Positions 26,757-35,222 of a stretch of 49,795 bases of DNA are shown here, in pieces. A program made the translations under genes and the position numbers. A model generated the notes under the pieces. That model ran no database searches. It was not told the DNA's origin and saw only the letters and a list, made by a program, of their open reading frames with translations. How positions within the stretch are numbered: the first letter of the stretch is position 1; each line of letters begins with the position of its first letter. The DNA comes from an uncultured Flavobacteriales bacterium (GTDB lineage: Bacteria > Bacteroidota > Bacteroidia > Flavobacteriales_D > Sanyastnellaceae), in the NCBI GenBank assembly GCA_949373165.1, contig CASICO010000023.1, forward strand, positions 1-49,795, given 5' to 3'.

Positions 26757-28058
26757 ATGAAATCCAATTCACCGGATCCAGTTCGGGTGTATGCACCGGG
26801 TAGAACGGCCCGGCATGAAGCGGCATTTGAGTGGGTGTTCACGTCCGTTTTGAAACTCCATTGGTCTTGGGAAGACAGCTTGGAGCGATACTTGGAGGAT
26901 GACCGAGACATCCGTTGCCATTACGGAGCCAGTTCCGATTTGCCGGGCATTGAATTTCTGGCGGATGGCTTGTTGAGTGAATTGGGCCAGAACAGGGGAG
27001 ATCCACCTTCAGTGCAAGGGGAGAAGGCAGATTTATTTGCTGCGGTGTTTTGGATGGGTAGCCGAATGGAAGAGCATTTTGATGGCGTTCCCAGAGATGA
27101 ACACGGCAGGTTTGACCCCAGTGGTTCAATTCCAATGCGAAAGGGTTGGTTGTCGCAACCCATTTGTGAATTGTGGTCGTTTCAAATCGGCAGGCGTCTT
27201 TTGGGTGAGAAGGCTTGGAGTGGGCATGTTCATCGGTTGCAGTCAGCTTTTCGGGTAGAGGCCACTTTGGACGTGGACAGCGCCTATGCCTTTTTAGGGA
27301 AAGGGTTGTATCGAACTTTAGGCGCAGCCGCAAGAGATGTTGTTCGCTTCAATTGGCGACACCTCAAAAGAAGGTTACAGGCCCTTTTGGGGCTCATTGA
27401 AGACCCATACAACACGTATGCCTTGGCGTCTGGTTTGCACAAGGAACACGGGATTCAGGTCCGGTGGTTCTTTCTGTTGGCCCAATTTGGCCCCCACGAC
27501 AAAGGTTTGCCTGCCTCGAGTTCCCGTTTGGCGAAGTTGATGCGGGGCCTCGAAGAGGAGGACGGAGATCAAGTTCATTGGCACCCTGGTCATGATGCCG
27601 CGTACAATGAAGATGCCCTAAGACGAGAGCACCGGGCCTTTGAAGGCATCATGGGTCGTCCGCCTTTGGCATCAAGGCAGCATTACTTGCGCATGGAGCC
27701 AACTGAATCTCGCCGTCGGCTGCTGGCGCTGGGCATTCGGGAAGATCACACAGAGGGTCACGCCAAATTCACGGGGTTCCGCGGTGGATTTGCGCGTCAA
27801 CGCCGCTGGTATGATATAGAAGCAGAGGCGCTGACCGACCTCTACATTTTCCCTTTTGCGGCGATGGATGCCACTTTTTTGCGGCACCTCAAGGTGCGGC
27901 CTGAAGATGTGCCGGGAGAGGTGGTTCGTTTGGCCGATGCGGCAAGAGAAACGGGCGGGACATTGCGGCTGCTTTGGCACAATGAAAGTTTGGCCTCAGA
28001 AGGGCAGTGGCAAGGATGGGGTGGCGTTTACCCGGCTGTTTTGAATGCGGTATGCTGA
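26757..28058 (+). CDS. Polysaccharide deacetylase-like protein (DUF7033 type)
   Basis: The 433-residue protein resembles Bacteroidota proteins annotated as polysaccharide deacetylase with an N-terminal DUF7033. The features are SRMEEHFDGVPRDEHGRFDP, an Asp-rich start of the catalytic barrel (EATLDVDSAYAFLGKGLYRT), DKGLPASSSRLAKLMR, HWHPGHDAAYN and HRAFEGIMGRPPLASRQHYL. It is soluble, with no signal peptide. The substrate is probably a cell-surface or lipid-linked glycan; this is inferred from the epimerase directly upstream. The canonical NodB motifs are only partly recognisable, so hydrolase activity is not certain. Confidence 0.8.
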   Translation: MKSNSPDPVRVYAPGRTARHEAAFEWVFTSVLKLHWSWEDSLERYLEDDRDIRCHYGASSDLPGIEFLADGLLSELGQNRGDPPSVQGEKADLFAAVFWMGSRMEEHFDGVPRDEHGRFDPSGSIPMRKGWLSQPICELWSFQIGRRLLGEKAWSGHVHRLQSAFRVEATLDVDSAYAFLGKGLYRTLGAAARDVVRFNWRHLKRRLQALLGLIEDPYNTYALASGLHKEHGIQVRWFFLLAQFGPHDKGLPASSSRLAKLMRGLEEEDGDQVHWHPGHDAAYNEDALRREHRAFEGIMGRPPLASRQHYLRMEPTESRRRLLALGIREDHTEGHAKFTGFRGGFARQRRWYDIEAEALTDLYIFPFAAMDATFLRHLKVRPEDVPGEVVRLADAARETGGTLRLLWHNESLASEGQWQGWGGVYPAVLNAVC

Positions 28059-28110
28059 ACCCATTTGAACCGGTGTTCCTTTGTGGTGTGAGAAAACACG
28101 CAGTCAGGGA

Positions 28111-28551
28111 ATGGAATTGAGTCCTGCCATGGCATTGGAAGCGCTCGGCTGGATGGCCTTGAGTTTCGTGAAATTTGTGGTGACGCCAACTGCAGCTGTC
28201 GCTGCTGGCGTTTCGCCTTGGAAGGTGTTTGTGTACTCCGCAAGTGGCGCTGGCTTGGGTTTGGTCATGATGCGGCCGGCCTCTCAGGCTCTGTTTCAAT
28301 GGCGCAGCCAAAGACGGAGAATCAAAGGCAAGCTCACCTTTACTGCAGGGAGAAGACGGCTTGTGCGCATTAAACAGCGCTTTGGGCTTTGGGGCATCGC
28401 TGTGATTGGGGGTGTCATTGGTGTGCCCATTGCAGGCTTGGTGGCCTTTAAGTATTTCGGCCATCGCCGAGCGGCGCTTCCCGTGTTGGTTTTGGTTTTT
28501 TCAATGTGGAGTGCCTTGCTTACCGCAATCGCTTCATTTGCCTTGATTTGA
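28111..28551 (+). CDS. Small polytopic membrane protein, 146 residues
   Basis: From ATG 28111 (behind CAGGGA) the product has about four hydrophobic segments: near the N-terminus (LGWMALSFVKFVVTP then TAAVAAG), KVFVYSASGAGLGLVM, GLWGIAVIGGVIGVPIAG and ALPVLVLVFSMWSALLTAIA. A basic loop sits between the second and third. The pattern of RRLVRIKQRFGLWGI then a PIAG helix resembles the small multidrug export-like/DedA-neighbour proteins of Bacteroidota, but no activity is known. The ORF can be read from 28081, but that leader is polar and unlikely. It is followed by yjjG after 4 bases. Confidence 0.7.
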   Translation: MELSPAMALEALGWMALSFVKFVVTPTAAVAAGVSPWKVFVYSASGAGLGLVMMRPASQALFQWRSQRRRIKGKLTFTAGRRRLVRIKQRFGLWGIAVIGGVIGVPIAGLVAFKYFGHRRAALPVLVLVFSMWSALLTAIASFALI

Positions 28552-28555
28552 ATCT

Positions 28556-29257
28556 ATGTCCGTGCGCTCCTTCTTGTTTTTCGACCTCGACCGAACCCTG
28601 TGGGATTTTGAGCGCAATTCACTGGAGACCCTTCAGGGGTTGTTTCTGGATTTTGACCTGAAGCAACATGGCGTAAGAGATTTCGATGCGTTCAATGTCA
28701 TTTACCAAGAAGAGAACAGGAAGTGCTGGGCAGACTACCAATGTGGTGTCATGACCAAGGCCGTCTTGCGCGGGGAGCGGTTTCGACGCACGTTGGACAT
28801 TTTGGGATTGGATCAGGCATTGGCAGAGGGCCTGGGTGAGGCGTATGTGGCGCGCGGTCCGCATCAGCGTCATCTGCTAGATGGGGCACTCGAGGTGTTG
28901 GCCACATTGCAAGCGAGGGGGTATCCGTTGCACATTTTGACCAATGGATTTAAGGAGGTCCAGCACATCAAGGTCGAGAACAGTGGGATTGGACGATACA
29001 TCGATGCGGTTTGGACCAGCGATGAGTTGGGGAGTTTGAAGCCTGCGAGGGCTTGTTTTGACGGGGCATTGAAAGGCGTGGGCGCAACCTGTGATGAGGC
29101 GTGGATGATTGGGGATGATCATGAGGCCGACGTGATTGGCGCACATCAGTCGGGTTGGAGGGCCATACATTTTGCCCCAGACGGGGAGACACCGAAAACA
29201 TCGCCAGCCGTGGCCAGTGTCCGACACCTCAGGGATTTGTTGGCGTTGCTGCCTTGA
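28556..29257 (+). CDS. yjjG: HAD-superfamily nucleotidase, YjjG type
   Basis: YjjG-type HAD enzymes dephosphorylate (often non-canonical) pyrimidine nucleoside monophosphates, a house-cleaning role. The 233-residue product has motif I FFDLDRTLWDFERN (nucleophile D10 and D12), motif II ILTNGFKEVQ, motif III Lys in SLKPARACFD and motif IV MIGDDHEADVIGA. The residue after the second Asp is Arg instead of the more usual His. Length fits the family. It appears to be the last gene of the radC-to-yjjG run. Confidence 0.88.
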   Translation: MSVRSFLFFDLDRTLWDFERNSLETLQGLFLDFDLKQHGVRDFDAFNVIYQEENRKCWADYQCGVMTKAVLRGERFRRTLDILGLDQALAEGLGEAYVARGPHQRHLLDGALEVLATLQARGYPLHILTNGFKEVQHIKVENSGIGRYIDAVWTSDELGSLKPARACFDGALKGVGATCDEAWMIGDDHEADVIGAHQSGWRAIHFAPDGETPKTSPAVASVRHLRDLLALLP

Positions 29258-29276
29258 AGGCAGTGGGCTTCGGGGT

Positions 29277-29284
29277 TAAATTGC
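29277..29284 (+). promoter_or_regulatory. Promoter of the DUF3467 gene
   Basis: TAAATTGC ends 4 nt before the ATG. A TTG at 29254-29256 lies 20 bases upstream, matching the Bacteroidota -33/-7 spacing. Confidence 0.5.
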
Positions 29285-29288
29285 GTCC

Positions 29289-29612
29289 ATGAGTCAGGAC
29301 AACGCAGCCAAGAAGCCCAAGTTGAATATTGAACTGCCCGAGGAGGTCGCGCCAGGCGTGTATTCCAACCTTGCGGTGGTGACCCACAGCCAAACCGAAT
29401 TCATTTTGGATTTCATCCAAGTTATGCCTGGAACGCCCAAAGCGCAGGTAAGGTCTAGGGTGGTCATGTCACCTCAACATGCGAAGCGGGTGATGAAAAT
29501 GTTGGTCGACAACATCAGCAAGTTCGAATCGCAAAACGGCACCATTGAAATGTCGGGCCACCCCGAGCCTTCATTTCCAATGAATTTCGGCGGTCCCACA
29601 GGGGAGGCGTAA
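29289..29612 (+). CDS. DUF3467 family protein
   Basis: The 107-residue protein contains the DUF3467 signature: an acidic-aliphatic start (LNIELPEEVAPGVYSNLAVV), then HSQTEFILDFIQVMPGTPKA, and SRVVMSPQHAKRVMKMLVDN. The family is small, soluble and widespread in Bacteroidota and other phyla. Its role is unknown; a resemblance to the SpoVT/growth-regulator folds has not been shown here. It has its own promoter-like element and converges on the dihydroorotase-like gene with one base between stops. Confidence 0.9.
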   Translation: MSQDNAAKKPKLNIELPEEVAPGVYSNLAVVTHSQTEFILDFIQVMPGTPKAQVRSRVVMSPQHAKRVMKMLVDNISKFESQNGTIEMSGHPEPSFPMNFGGPTGEA

Positions 29613-29613
29613 A

Positions 29614-30897
29614 TCAGTTCCAGTGCGCGCCACGTGGCGTGACGACCCCCACTACACCACCTTTGGTGCCTGTATCACCCTCCTGATAAAGGGAGTTAGG
29701 CGATTTGGATGCGGATTTCAGGAGTGTGCCCTTTTCGGAGAAAAAGGTGAACTCTTCTGGTCCTCCATGGTTTGCGGTGGTGGACAATGCCGGCTCACCC
29801 AGTGCGCGCCGTGGACCAGCTCCTAGGAGAGCATGAAGGGCGAGCATCGCCGTCTCCTCGGAGGCGCCATGATCGCAGAGGGCGCCAAACAGCACTGGCC
29901 CCACGGCATGCAGGCCGGAGATGCCGGGCAACACCATCACAAAATCGACGTTGTGTTCTTCCGGTGTGCGCGGCCTGTGGTCCGATACCACGACGTCTAA
30001 GGTTCCGTCGAGTGCAGCCGCCCTGAGTGCGGAGCGGTCTTCTGAGGTGCGCAGGGGGCGAGACAATTTGAGGTCGCTGTTGAAGCCGTCGAGGTCTTCG
30101 TCTGTCCAACACAAGTGGTGCACGGTGGTGCCACAAGTGACACCCAGGCCTTGGGCCTTGGCCGAACGAATCACATCCAGACCAGCAGCACTGGTGATCA
30201 CGGGAATGTGCAGGTGGCCTCCAGTGTAATGGAGGATGTCCAGGTCGCGTCGCAGCCGCAACAGTTCGGATTCAACGGACATTCCGGGCAGGCCGAGACG
30301 TGTGCTGACTGCCCCTTCATGGAGCATGCCTCCAGGTTGGAAAGCAGGATCATGGGCCTCAGAAAATACAGGCCGTCCGAGTGGTGCGAGGTATTCCAGC
30401 GCTCTGCGGAGCAGTTCTGGACGCTCTATCGGGGTGTCATCACTGAATCCGATGGCGCCAGCTTGAACCATGGCGTGGGCTTCGGTGAGCTTGATGCCTT
30501 GTCGTTGCGCAGTGAGTGTTGCCACGGGCAGAATCCCGGTCACATGATTTGCGCTTCGCTGTTGCAATGCGCTGATGTCGGAAGGTTGGTCTCGGCAAGG
30601 CTGCGTAGAGGCCACCGGTGCCACACGAGAGAATCCACCTTGAGCGCTCACCAAAAGCCCACGGTTGATGCCTTCGGCTCTTTCTGTTCCCGGATCCCTA
30701 AAGTCCACTTGGAGGTCCCACCATCCGGCAAAAGCTGTGGCATGAGACAGGTCTTTGTCGCCGGCATCAGCATTGAGCGCGGTCAGTGAGGGGGCTTCAA
30801 TTCTCGGGGCGACCCCTTCCTCTTGGACAATGTCGACCGATTGGCCGTGAAGCGGATGTTCCGGGAGGATCAATCTGGCAACGCGGTATCGGGGCAT
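29614..30897 (-). CDS. Dihydroorotase-like amidohydrolase lacking metal ligands
   Basis: The 427-residue product follows the dihydroorotase fold through AGAIGFSDDTPIERPELLRR, GGMLHEGAVSTRLGLPGMSV, VTCGTTVHHLCW and VVVSDHRPRTPEEHN. The first metal motif, DxHxHxRxPG in active enzymes, reads DLQVDFRDPG here, and both His are gone. The later His and the carboxylated Lys positions are also poorly conserved. So catalysis is doubtful, as in the inactive dihydroorotase-like proteins known from some bacteria. A Bacteroidota-specific paralogue is likely. The start is ATG 30897; a longer ORF (30942) would overlap the BatA gene. Confidence 0.78.
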   Translation of the reverse strand: MPRYRVARLILPEHPLHGQSVDIVQEEGVAPRIEAPSLTALNADAGDKDLSHATAFAGWWDLQVDFRDPGTERAEGINRGLLVSAQGGFSRVAPVASTQPCRDQPSDISALQQRSANHVTGILPVATLTAQRQGIKLTEAHAMVQAGAIGFSDDTPIERPELLRRALEYLAPLGRPVFSEAHDPAFQPGGMLHEGAVSTRLGLPGMSVESELLRLRRDLDILHYTGGHLHIPVITSAAGLDVIRSAKAQGLGVTCGTTVHHLCWTDEDLDGFNSDLKLSRPLRTSEDRSALRAAALDGTLDVVVSDHRPRTPEEHNVDFVMVLPGISGLHAVGPVLFGALCDHGASEETAMLALHALLGAGPRRALGEPALSTTANHGGPEEFTFFSEKGTLLKSASKSPNSLYQEGDTGTKGGVVGVVTPRGAHWN

Positions 30898-30931
30898 AGG
30901 GAAGAGTTTAGGTGAAGTTCCGAAAAGACCG

Positions 30932-33055
30932 TCATTGGGCAAGAGAGACGGAAGGCTTGGCTGATTTCCGTTTGAGCAGCATCATTTCGATGAGCAAAAA
31001 TAGAAGTGCAAGTGCAATCAGCATGATCCAAGTGGGTTGACCTGAGTCTAACGTTTGAACCGCGGCAACAAGATCCTGGGCATCTGAAGAGATGACTTCG
31101 CTGCGTTTCCATCCTGCGGTAATCAGGGACTGTTCCCAGATTTCGGGAGACAAGATTTGCAAGTCACTCTCTGCTTTTGCGGGATTGACTCCCAGCGCCA
31201 TGAGGATGGTCAGGGAGTCTGTCCCGAGTGGGGTTTCTTTGGCGCGCACGATGTCGTACCCCCCGGGCATGATGTCGCGCAGAGGAAGGTTGACTTGAAG
31301 CCCACCTGGAACAGCTTGTGCAGAGAGCAAGATGGATTGGTCCAAGTTGGACGTGGGTTTCAATTCGTAGCGGTCTGACGCTTGGGCGTCCTCAGCAGAC
31401 AGCAAAACGTTTGAGTCCGTTCCTGAAACTTCCATGTGAAGTCCTGAAGACGTCGCAGACTCGGCCATCCTGAGAGCCATTGGGACAAGCAGAGCATGCT
31501 GGGCCAAGTTGGTCCATTCTGACGAAAATGGGGCGGCACTGATGTAAAAGCGACCTTGACCGTGAGTTCCCGCAGTCACAAATGGCCGGCCATCGGAAAA
31601 GGACAAAAGGTTGCGCTCTCGGCGACCTGGTTTTTGACGGTTGTGCCAGCCTCGAGCCGAAGGCAAATCAACCCGGTTTGGTGCGCGGCTAAAAACCCCA
31701 GAAAACAAGGGGTGTTCATGATGCAGTTTCCCGAGTCGGGCAGGAGATTCTATGGTGAGCCAGCTTCCAGTTGGTCCTGCGCCCAATCCAACCAATAACT
31801 CTTCCCATCCCGGTCCCAAGGATTCTGCGGGGGGGATTAAAAACAGACTGCGACCGGCATTTACGTCACGAAGTAAGGCGTTGATGAGGCCGGAAGAAGG
31901 GGATTGGATTCCCTGTAAGACGACCAAGTCGCCGGTTCCCAGGAGGTCGTAATCGAGTGCGGAAGCCGTCATCGGCATCACATCGTGCAAGGACGCGTCA
32001 CCGAAAAGGCGCTGAAGGGCCACTTGCTCAGCCGCGCCCGCCTTTTCACCGTGAACGAGAACCACCTTTACACGCTCGGCAACCTCGTAGCCCAGGTGGA
32101 GCGCATCGTCAAAGGTGACGGGGGCATCCTCGGTGCGGACTACGGCGTGCACATGTCCGGCGTTTTCGTGTCGAAATCGAAGGGTGGTGTCCGTCGGCAG
32201 CCCGGGCTTGAGGTCAAAAGAACCAATGGCTGTTTTTCTGCCGTTGATGTCCAGGCTCAAGGGGAGGTTGTCCACTGGCTTGAATGCATCGTGTTCGATC
32301 CTAACGTGCAAGATTTCGCTGCGGCCAGTCAGGCGCATGGGGGTGTCAAACCACGCCGAGTCTATGCGAACATTGACTTTGGGTTGAACGGGCTGGGTCA
32401 CAAAACGTATCGACAGTGCAGAGTCTACCAGAGCCGAAGCGGCCTCGTCTAATTGGTGGCTCGAGGCTTGAAGGTCCGTAAACAAGTAAGCTCCGGTTCT
32501 GCCTCCTTCCGACTCTGAAAGCACATCTTTTTGGTGGAGCAATACATCGCCAATGGGTGGTGCGGCATGTCCAGGTTGGATGGCGGAAAGACGCTCCATC
32601 GCTTCTTCCTTGGTCCGCATCCGGCGGTCTTCGGAGTCAAATTCTGAAGTGAATATGTGAAACCTGTCTGTGGCTCCATGAGACTCGATCAGTCCAGAGG
32701 CGGCCATTTTGGCGGCTTCCAAAAGTGGTCCGCTCGGCCCCTCGAGCTCCATGGAGGGGCTGTTGTCGATGTAGAGAGACAGGGTGGACCGTCCGTCTTG
32801 TGCATTGGACGAGTTCGCGTCAAGCACCGGTTCTGCAAAAGCAAGGATGATGCAGGCCAAGGCCAGCAAGCGCATGAGCAAAACCAGCCAATGGCGGATT
32901 TGGTTCCTAGACCGACTCTCTTGTTGGACTTCACGCAGAAATGCAGTTTGGGAGAACCGTACTTTGCGGTGCCGACGAAAGCTAAACAGGTGAACCACCA
33001 CCGGAATGGTCAGCGCAAAAAGCGCCCAAAGGACCTCGGGATGAACGAACTGCAT
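30932..33055 (-). CDS. BatA-domain / vWA-like membrane protein
   Basis: The 707-residue protein starts with the BatA N-terminal helix (MQFVHPEVLWALFALTIPVV then VHLFSFRRHRKVRFSQTAFL). A second membrane helix follows (LLMRLLALACIILAFAEPVL), then a vWA-type domain (LSLYIDNSPSMELEG, with the MIDAS-like DNSPS). The large middle is periplasmic or extracytoplasmic, and there is a final helix near the C-terminus (WIMLIALALLFLLIEMMLL). Such Bacteroidota proteins are often linked to BatABCDE/aerotolerance or MoxR clusters, but no MoxR or other Bat gene is in the window. The role is unknown. Confidence 0.85.
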   Translation of the reverse strand: MQFVHPEVLWALFALTIPVVVHLFSFRRHRKVRFSQTAFLREVQQESRSRNQIRHWLVLLMRLLALACIILAFAEPVLDANSSNAQDGRSTLSLYIDNSPSMELEGPSGPLLEAAKMAASGLIESHGATDRFHIFTSEFDSEDRRMRTKEEAMERLSAIQPGHAAPPIGDVLLHQKDVLSESEGGRTGAYLFTDLQASSHQLDEAASALVDSALSIRFVTQPVQPKVNVRIDSAWFDTPMRLTGRSEILHVRIEHDAFKPVDNLPLSLDINGRKTAIGSFDLKPGLPTDTTLRFRHENAGHVHAVVRTEDAPVTFDDALHLGYEVAERVKVVLVHGEKAGAAEQVALQRLFGDASLHDVMPMTASALDYDLLGTGDLVVLQGIQSPSSGLINALLRDVNAGRSLFLIPPAESLGPGWEELLVGLGAGPTGSWLTIESPARLGKLHHEHPLFSGVFSRAPNRVDLPSARGWHNRQKPGRRERNLLSFSDGRPFVTAGTHGQGRFYISAAPFSSEWTNLAQHALLVPMALRMAESATSSGLHMEVSGTDSNVLLSAEDAQASDRYELKPTSNLDQSILLSAQAVPGGLQVNLPLRDIMPGGYDIVRAKETPLGTDSLTILMALGVNPAKAESDLQILSPEIWEQSLITAGWKRSEVISSDAQDLVAAVQTLDSGQPTWIMLIALALLFLLIEMMLLKRKSAKPSVSLAQ

Positions 33056-33062
33056 CGTTGTG

Positions 33063-33070
33063 CGAATTTA
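33063..33070 (-). promoter_or_regulatory. -10-like box of the BatA gene
   Basis: On the minus strand this reads TAAATTCG and ends 7 nt before the ATG. It falls in the 26-base gap between the divergent BatA and TIGR02757 start codons, so any promoter of one overlaps the other. Confidence 0.25.
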
Positions 33071-33081
33071 GCCATCGAATC

Positions 33082-33945
33082 GTGCCGAATCCTCGTTCAC
33101 ATAGAAAGACCGTCCACCAAAAGCGGCGTCGCCCTTCTCAGGCGAAGCTTGGCGAGTGGAAAGAGTGGCTAGATGAAGCCGCGGATCGCTTTGAAAGGCC
33201 GGATTTTCTGGCGGATGACCCCCTTGGAATTCCGCATGAATATTCCCACCCGGAGGACGTGGCCATTGCGGGTTTTCTGTCCGCCACTTTGGCTTGGGGC
33301 AATCGAAAGTCCATTGTCCGGTCTTGCCGGGGTTTGCTGGATCGAATGGACTGCGCTCCAGCTCAATTCATCCGCGGTGCCGATGAGAAGGATTTGCAGC
33401 GCCTCGAGGGGTTTGTCCATCGCACATATCAGACAGAAGATGCGAGAAGGTTCGTCATGTGCTTGAGGTCACTTGAAGAGGACGGGGGGCTAGAAGGGGC
33501 TTTTGTCCAGGCTTTCCGAAACGCACCAGACACCGAGGGTCATCCAGGAGTGCCAGATGCAGGAGTGGCATTGAGCGCATTCAAGTCCCGTTTTTTTCGG
33601 GACCATCCTGCCGGCAGGACGAGCAAGCATGTCGCTGACCCTTTAAAAGGCAGTGCTGCAAAGCGTCTTTGCATGTACCTGCGCTGGATGGCAAGGCCTG
33701 CTGGACGCGGTGTGGACTTTGGGCTTTGGCCTGACTTGAGTCCGGCAGCGCTTCGTCTGCCTTTGGATGTTCACACGGGCAATGTGGCACGTCAGTTGGG
33801 GTTGCTTGAGCGCAAGGCAAACGATTGGCGATCGGTCGAAGAGGTCACAGACATCCTCCGCCTTTTGGACCCTGTCGATCCCGTTCGATACGACTTTGCC
33901 CTGTTTGGATTGGGGGTGACGGGCGCTTTAAAAAAAACGCCTTAA
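33082..33945 (+). CDS. TIGR02757 (DUF2400) family protein
   Basis: The product (287 residues from GTG 33082; a TTG at 33058 would add 8) matches the TIGR02757/DUF2400 family. Its hallmarks are DPLGIPHEYSHPEDVAIAGF then LSATLAWGNR, DPLKGSAAKRLCMYLRWM, and LPLDVHTGNVARQLGLLERK. The function is unknown. The helical pattern and the DVHTGNVARQLGL stretch have a helix-hairpin-helix DNA-glycosylase-like flavour, which I note as a weak inference. It diverges from BatA by 26 bases and converges on the mnmD gene. Confidence 0.85.
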   Translation: MPNPRSHRKTVHQKRRRPSQAKLGEWKEWLDEAADRFERPDFLADDPLGIPHEYSHPEDVAIAGFLSATLAWGNRKSIVRSCRGLLDRMDCAPAQFIRGADEKDLQRLEGFVHRTYQTEDARRFVMCLRSLEEDGGLEGAFVQAFRNAPDTEGHPGVPDAGVALSAFKSRFFRDHPAGRTSKHVADPLKGSAAKRLCMYLRWMARPAGRGVDFGLWPDLSPAALRLPLDVHTGNVARQLGLLERKANDWRSVEEVTDILRLLDPVDPVRYDFALFGLGVTGALKKTP

Positions 33946-33952
33946 GTGTTCA

Positions 33953-35137
33953 TCACAATGTGGATTTTAGCTGGGCCAAAGCGTCTCGATCCACTTGAAA
34001 CGACAAGTGATCTGCGTCGACGTCTTTGAGCGGAATCCAGCGGAAGGATTCAACGTTCTCCGCTGGATAGTCAAACGAATGGGTGGCCACCCGAAATTGG
34101 ACGGCGTCTTTCAAGGTGGCCAAGTAATAGTGGCAAAGCACCTGTTCTTCGCCTCGCCAAGAGGAACGAATGAAGTTTCCAGTGGCATGGATCAAGGGGC
34201 CGAGATCAATGGGTTGACCCAATTCTTCTTGGGCTTCCCTGATGGCGCAGTCTCTTGGTCCTTCTCCAAATTCTAACCCGCCTCCTGGCCACTTTGTGCA
34301 GTCTCTTCCCGAGAGAAATTCATCGCTCAAGAGGACGTTGCTGTTTGGGTGGGGACGCTGATTCAACAAGGGTTGGTCGAGCAGGAAAAAGTAAACGCGA
34401 ACATTGAATCTTTGCACGGTCATTTCGCCCCATGGAGGCCGTGTCGCCCTGAGCATCTCGCGTTTTCCTGGCGGGCCAGGTAGCTGTTCTACGCGAAATC
34501 CCGCGTCCACCATGGCCCGGCGAACCCTGCCTTTGGCGCAATACGTCACCAATATGCCGCCGGGGGAGAGCCAATTAAAGGCCTCTTGAAATCGTTCAAG
34601 ACTCCAAAGGTCAGGCTGGGTGTTGGGTGCGAAAGCGTCGAAATAAATGACGTCGAAAGGAGCGTTTGACTTCGAGCGCTGGTAGGCTTGCCAGGTGGAT
34701 CGGACCCGGGTGAAGTGGGCGTTTTCGCCCCACTTTACACGGTGCTGTTTTCCTGCGGGATTGGCATGGATTTCTGATTCGGCTTCGGGATCGACCACTT
34801 GGTGCATCTGCAATTCGCGGCGTTCAATGGGAGACAACGGAAAGGGCTCCAGTGCCACGTATTCGAGGCTGGTTGGTGCCCCCTTTGGCTTGGCTCGCCA
34901 AGCCTTCAAGGTGAGCAGTGCGTTCAGTCCTGTGCCCAGCCCCAATTCAAGGATGCGAATCGCGGAAGGACCTTGCTTGATTTTGTGATGCCACCCCGCC
35001 TCAAGGAACACATGCAGTGACTCTGTGACGGCGCCATTTCGGCTGTGGTAAGTCTGATTAAAGTGTTCAGAATAGAGGGTCATCGAGCCGTCTTTGGTCG
35101 GCTGAGCGGTTCGCTGATCAGGTGGCACTTGAGGCAT
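33953..35137 (-). CDS. mnmD: tRNA methyltransferase MnmD fused to a Nudix hydrolase
   Basis: Residues 1-235 are MnmD, the SAM-dependent enzyme that methylates nm5(s2)U34 of tRNA to mnm5. SAM motif ILELGLGTGLNALLTL, YFDAFAPNTQPDLWS and the end LPGPPGKREMLRATRP are visible. Residues 239-394 are a Nudix hydrolase with a full Nudix box (GGGLEFGEGPRDCAIREAQE, then ELG). An internal ATG at 34423 (MTVQRFN) looks like the native Nudix start. On the next frame a TGA overlaps it (ATGA), so one extra base in the G4 run (34428-34431 on the minus strand) would fuse two coupled genes artificially. A true fusion cannot be excluded. Confidence 0.8.
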   Translation of the reverse strand: MPQVPPDQRTAQPTKDGSMTLYSEHFNQTYHSRNGAVTESLHVFLEAGWHHKIKQGPSAIRILELGLGTGLNALLTLKAWRAKPKGAPTSLEYVALEPFPLSPIERRELQMHQVVDPEAESEIHANPAGKQHRVKWGENAHFTRVRSTWQAYQRSKSNAPFDVIYFDAFAPNTQPDLWSLERFQEAFNWLSPGGILVTYCAKGRVRRAMVDAGFRVEQLPGPPGKREMLRATRPPWGEMTVQRFNVRVYFFLLDQPLLNQRPHPNSNVLLSDEFLSGRDCTKWPGGGLEFGEGPRDCAIREAQEELGQPIDLGPLIHATGNFIRSSWRGEEQVLCHYYLATLKDAVQFRVATHSFDYPAENVESFRWIPLKDVDADHLSFQVDRDALAQLKSTL

Positions 35138-35141
35138 AATG

Positions 35142-35149
35142 CCAAGGTA
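35142..35149 (-). promoter_or_regulatory. -10-like box of mnmD
   Basis: On the minus strand this reads TACCTTGG and ends 4 nt before the mnmD ATG. Confidence 0.35.
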
Positions 35150-35222
35150 GTTCCCGTGTTTCTGAGCAGGGAAGGTTCGGGTGCAAGTTCAGGGTGGGGA
35201 GAGGCGCAAACTTTCGCGCGGT

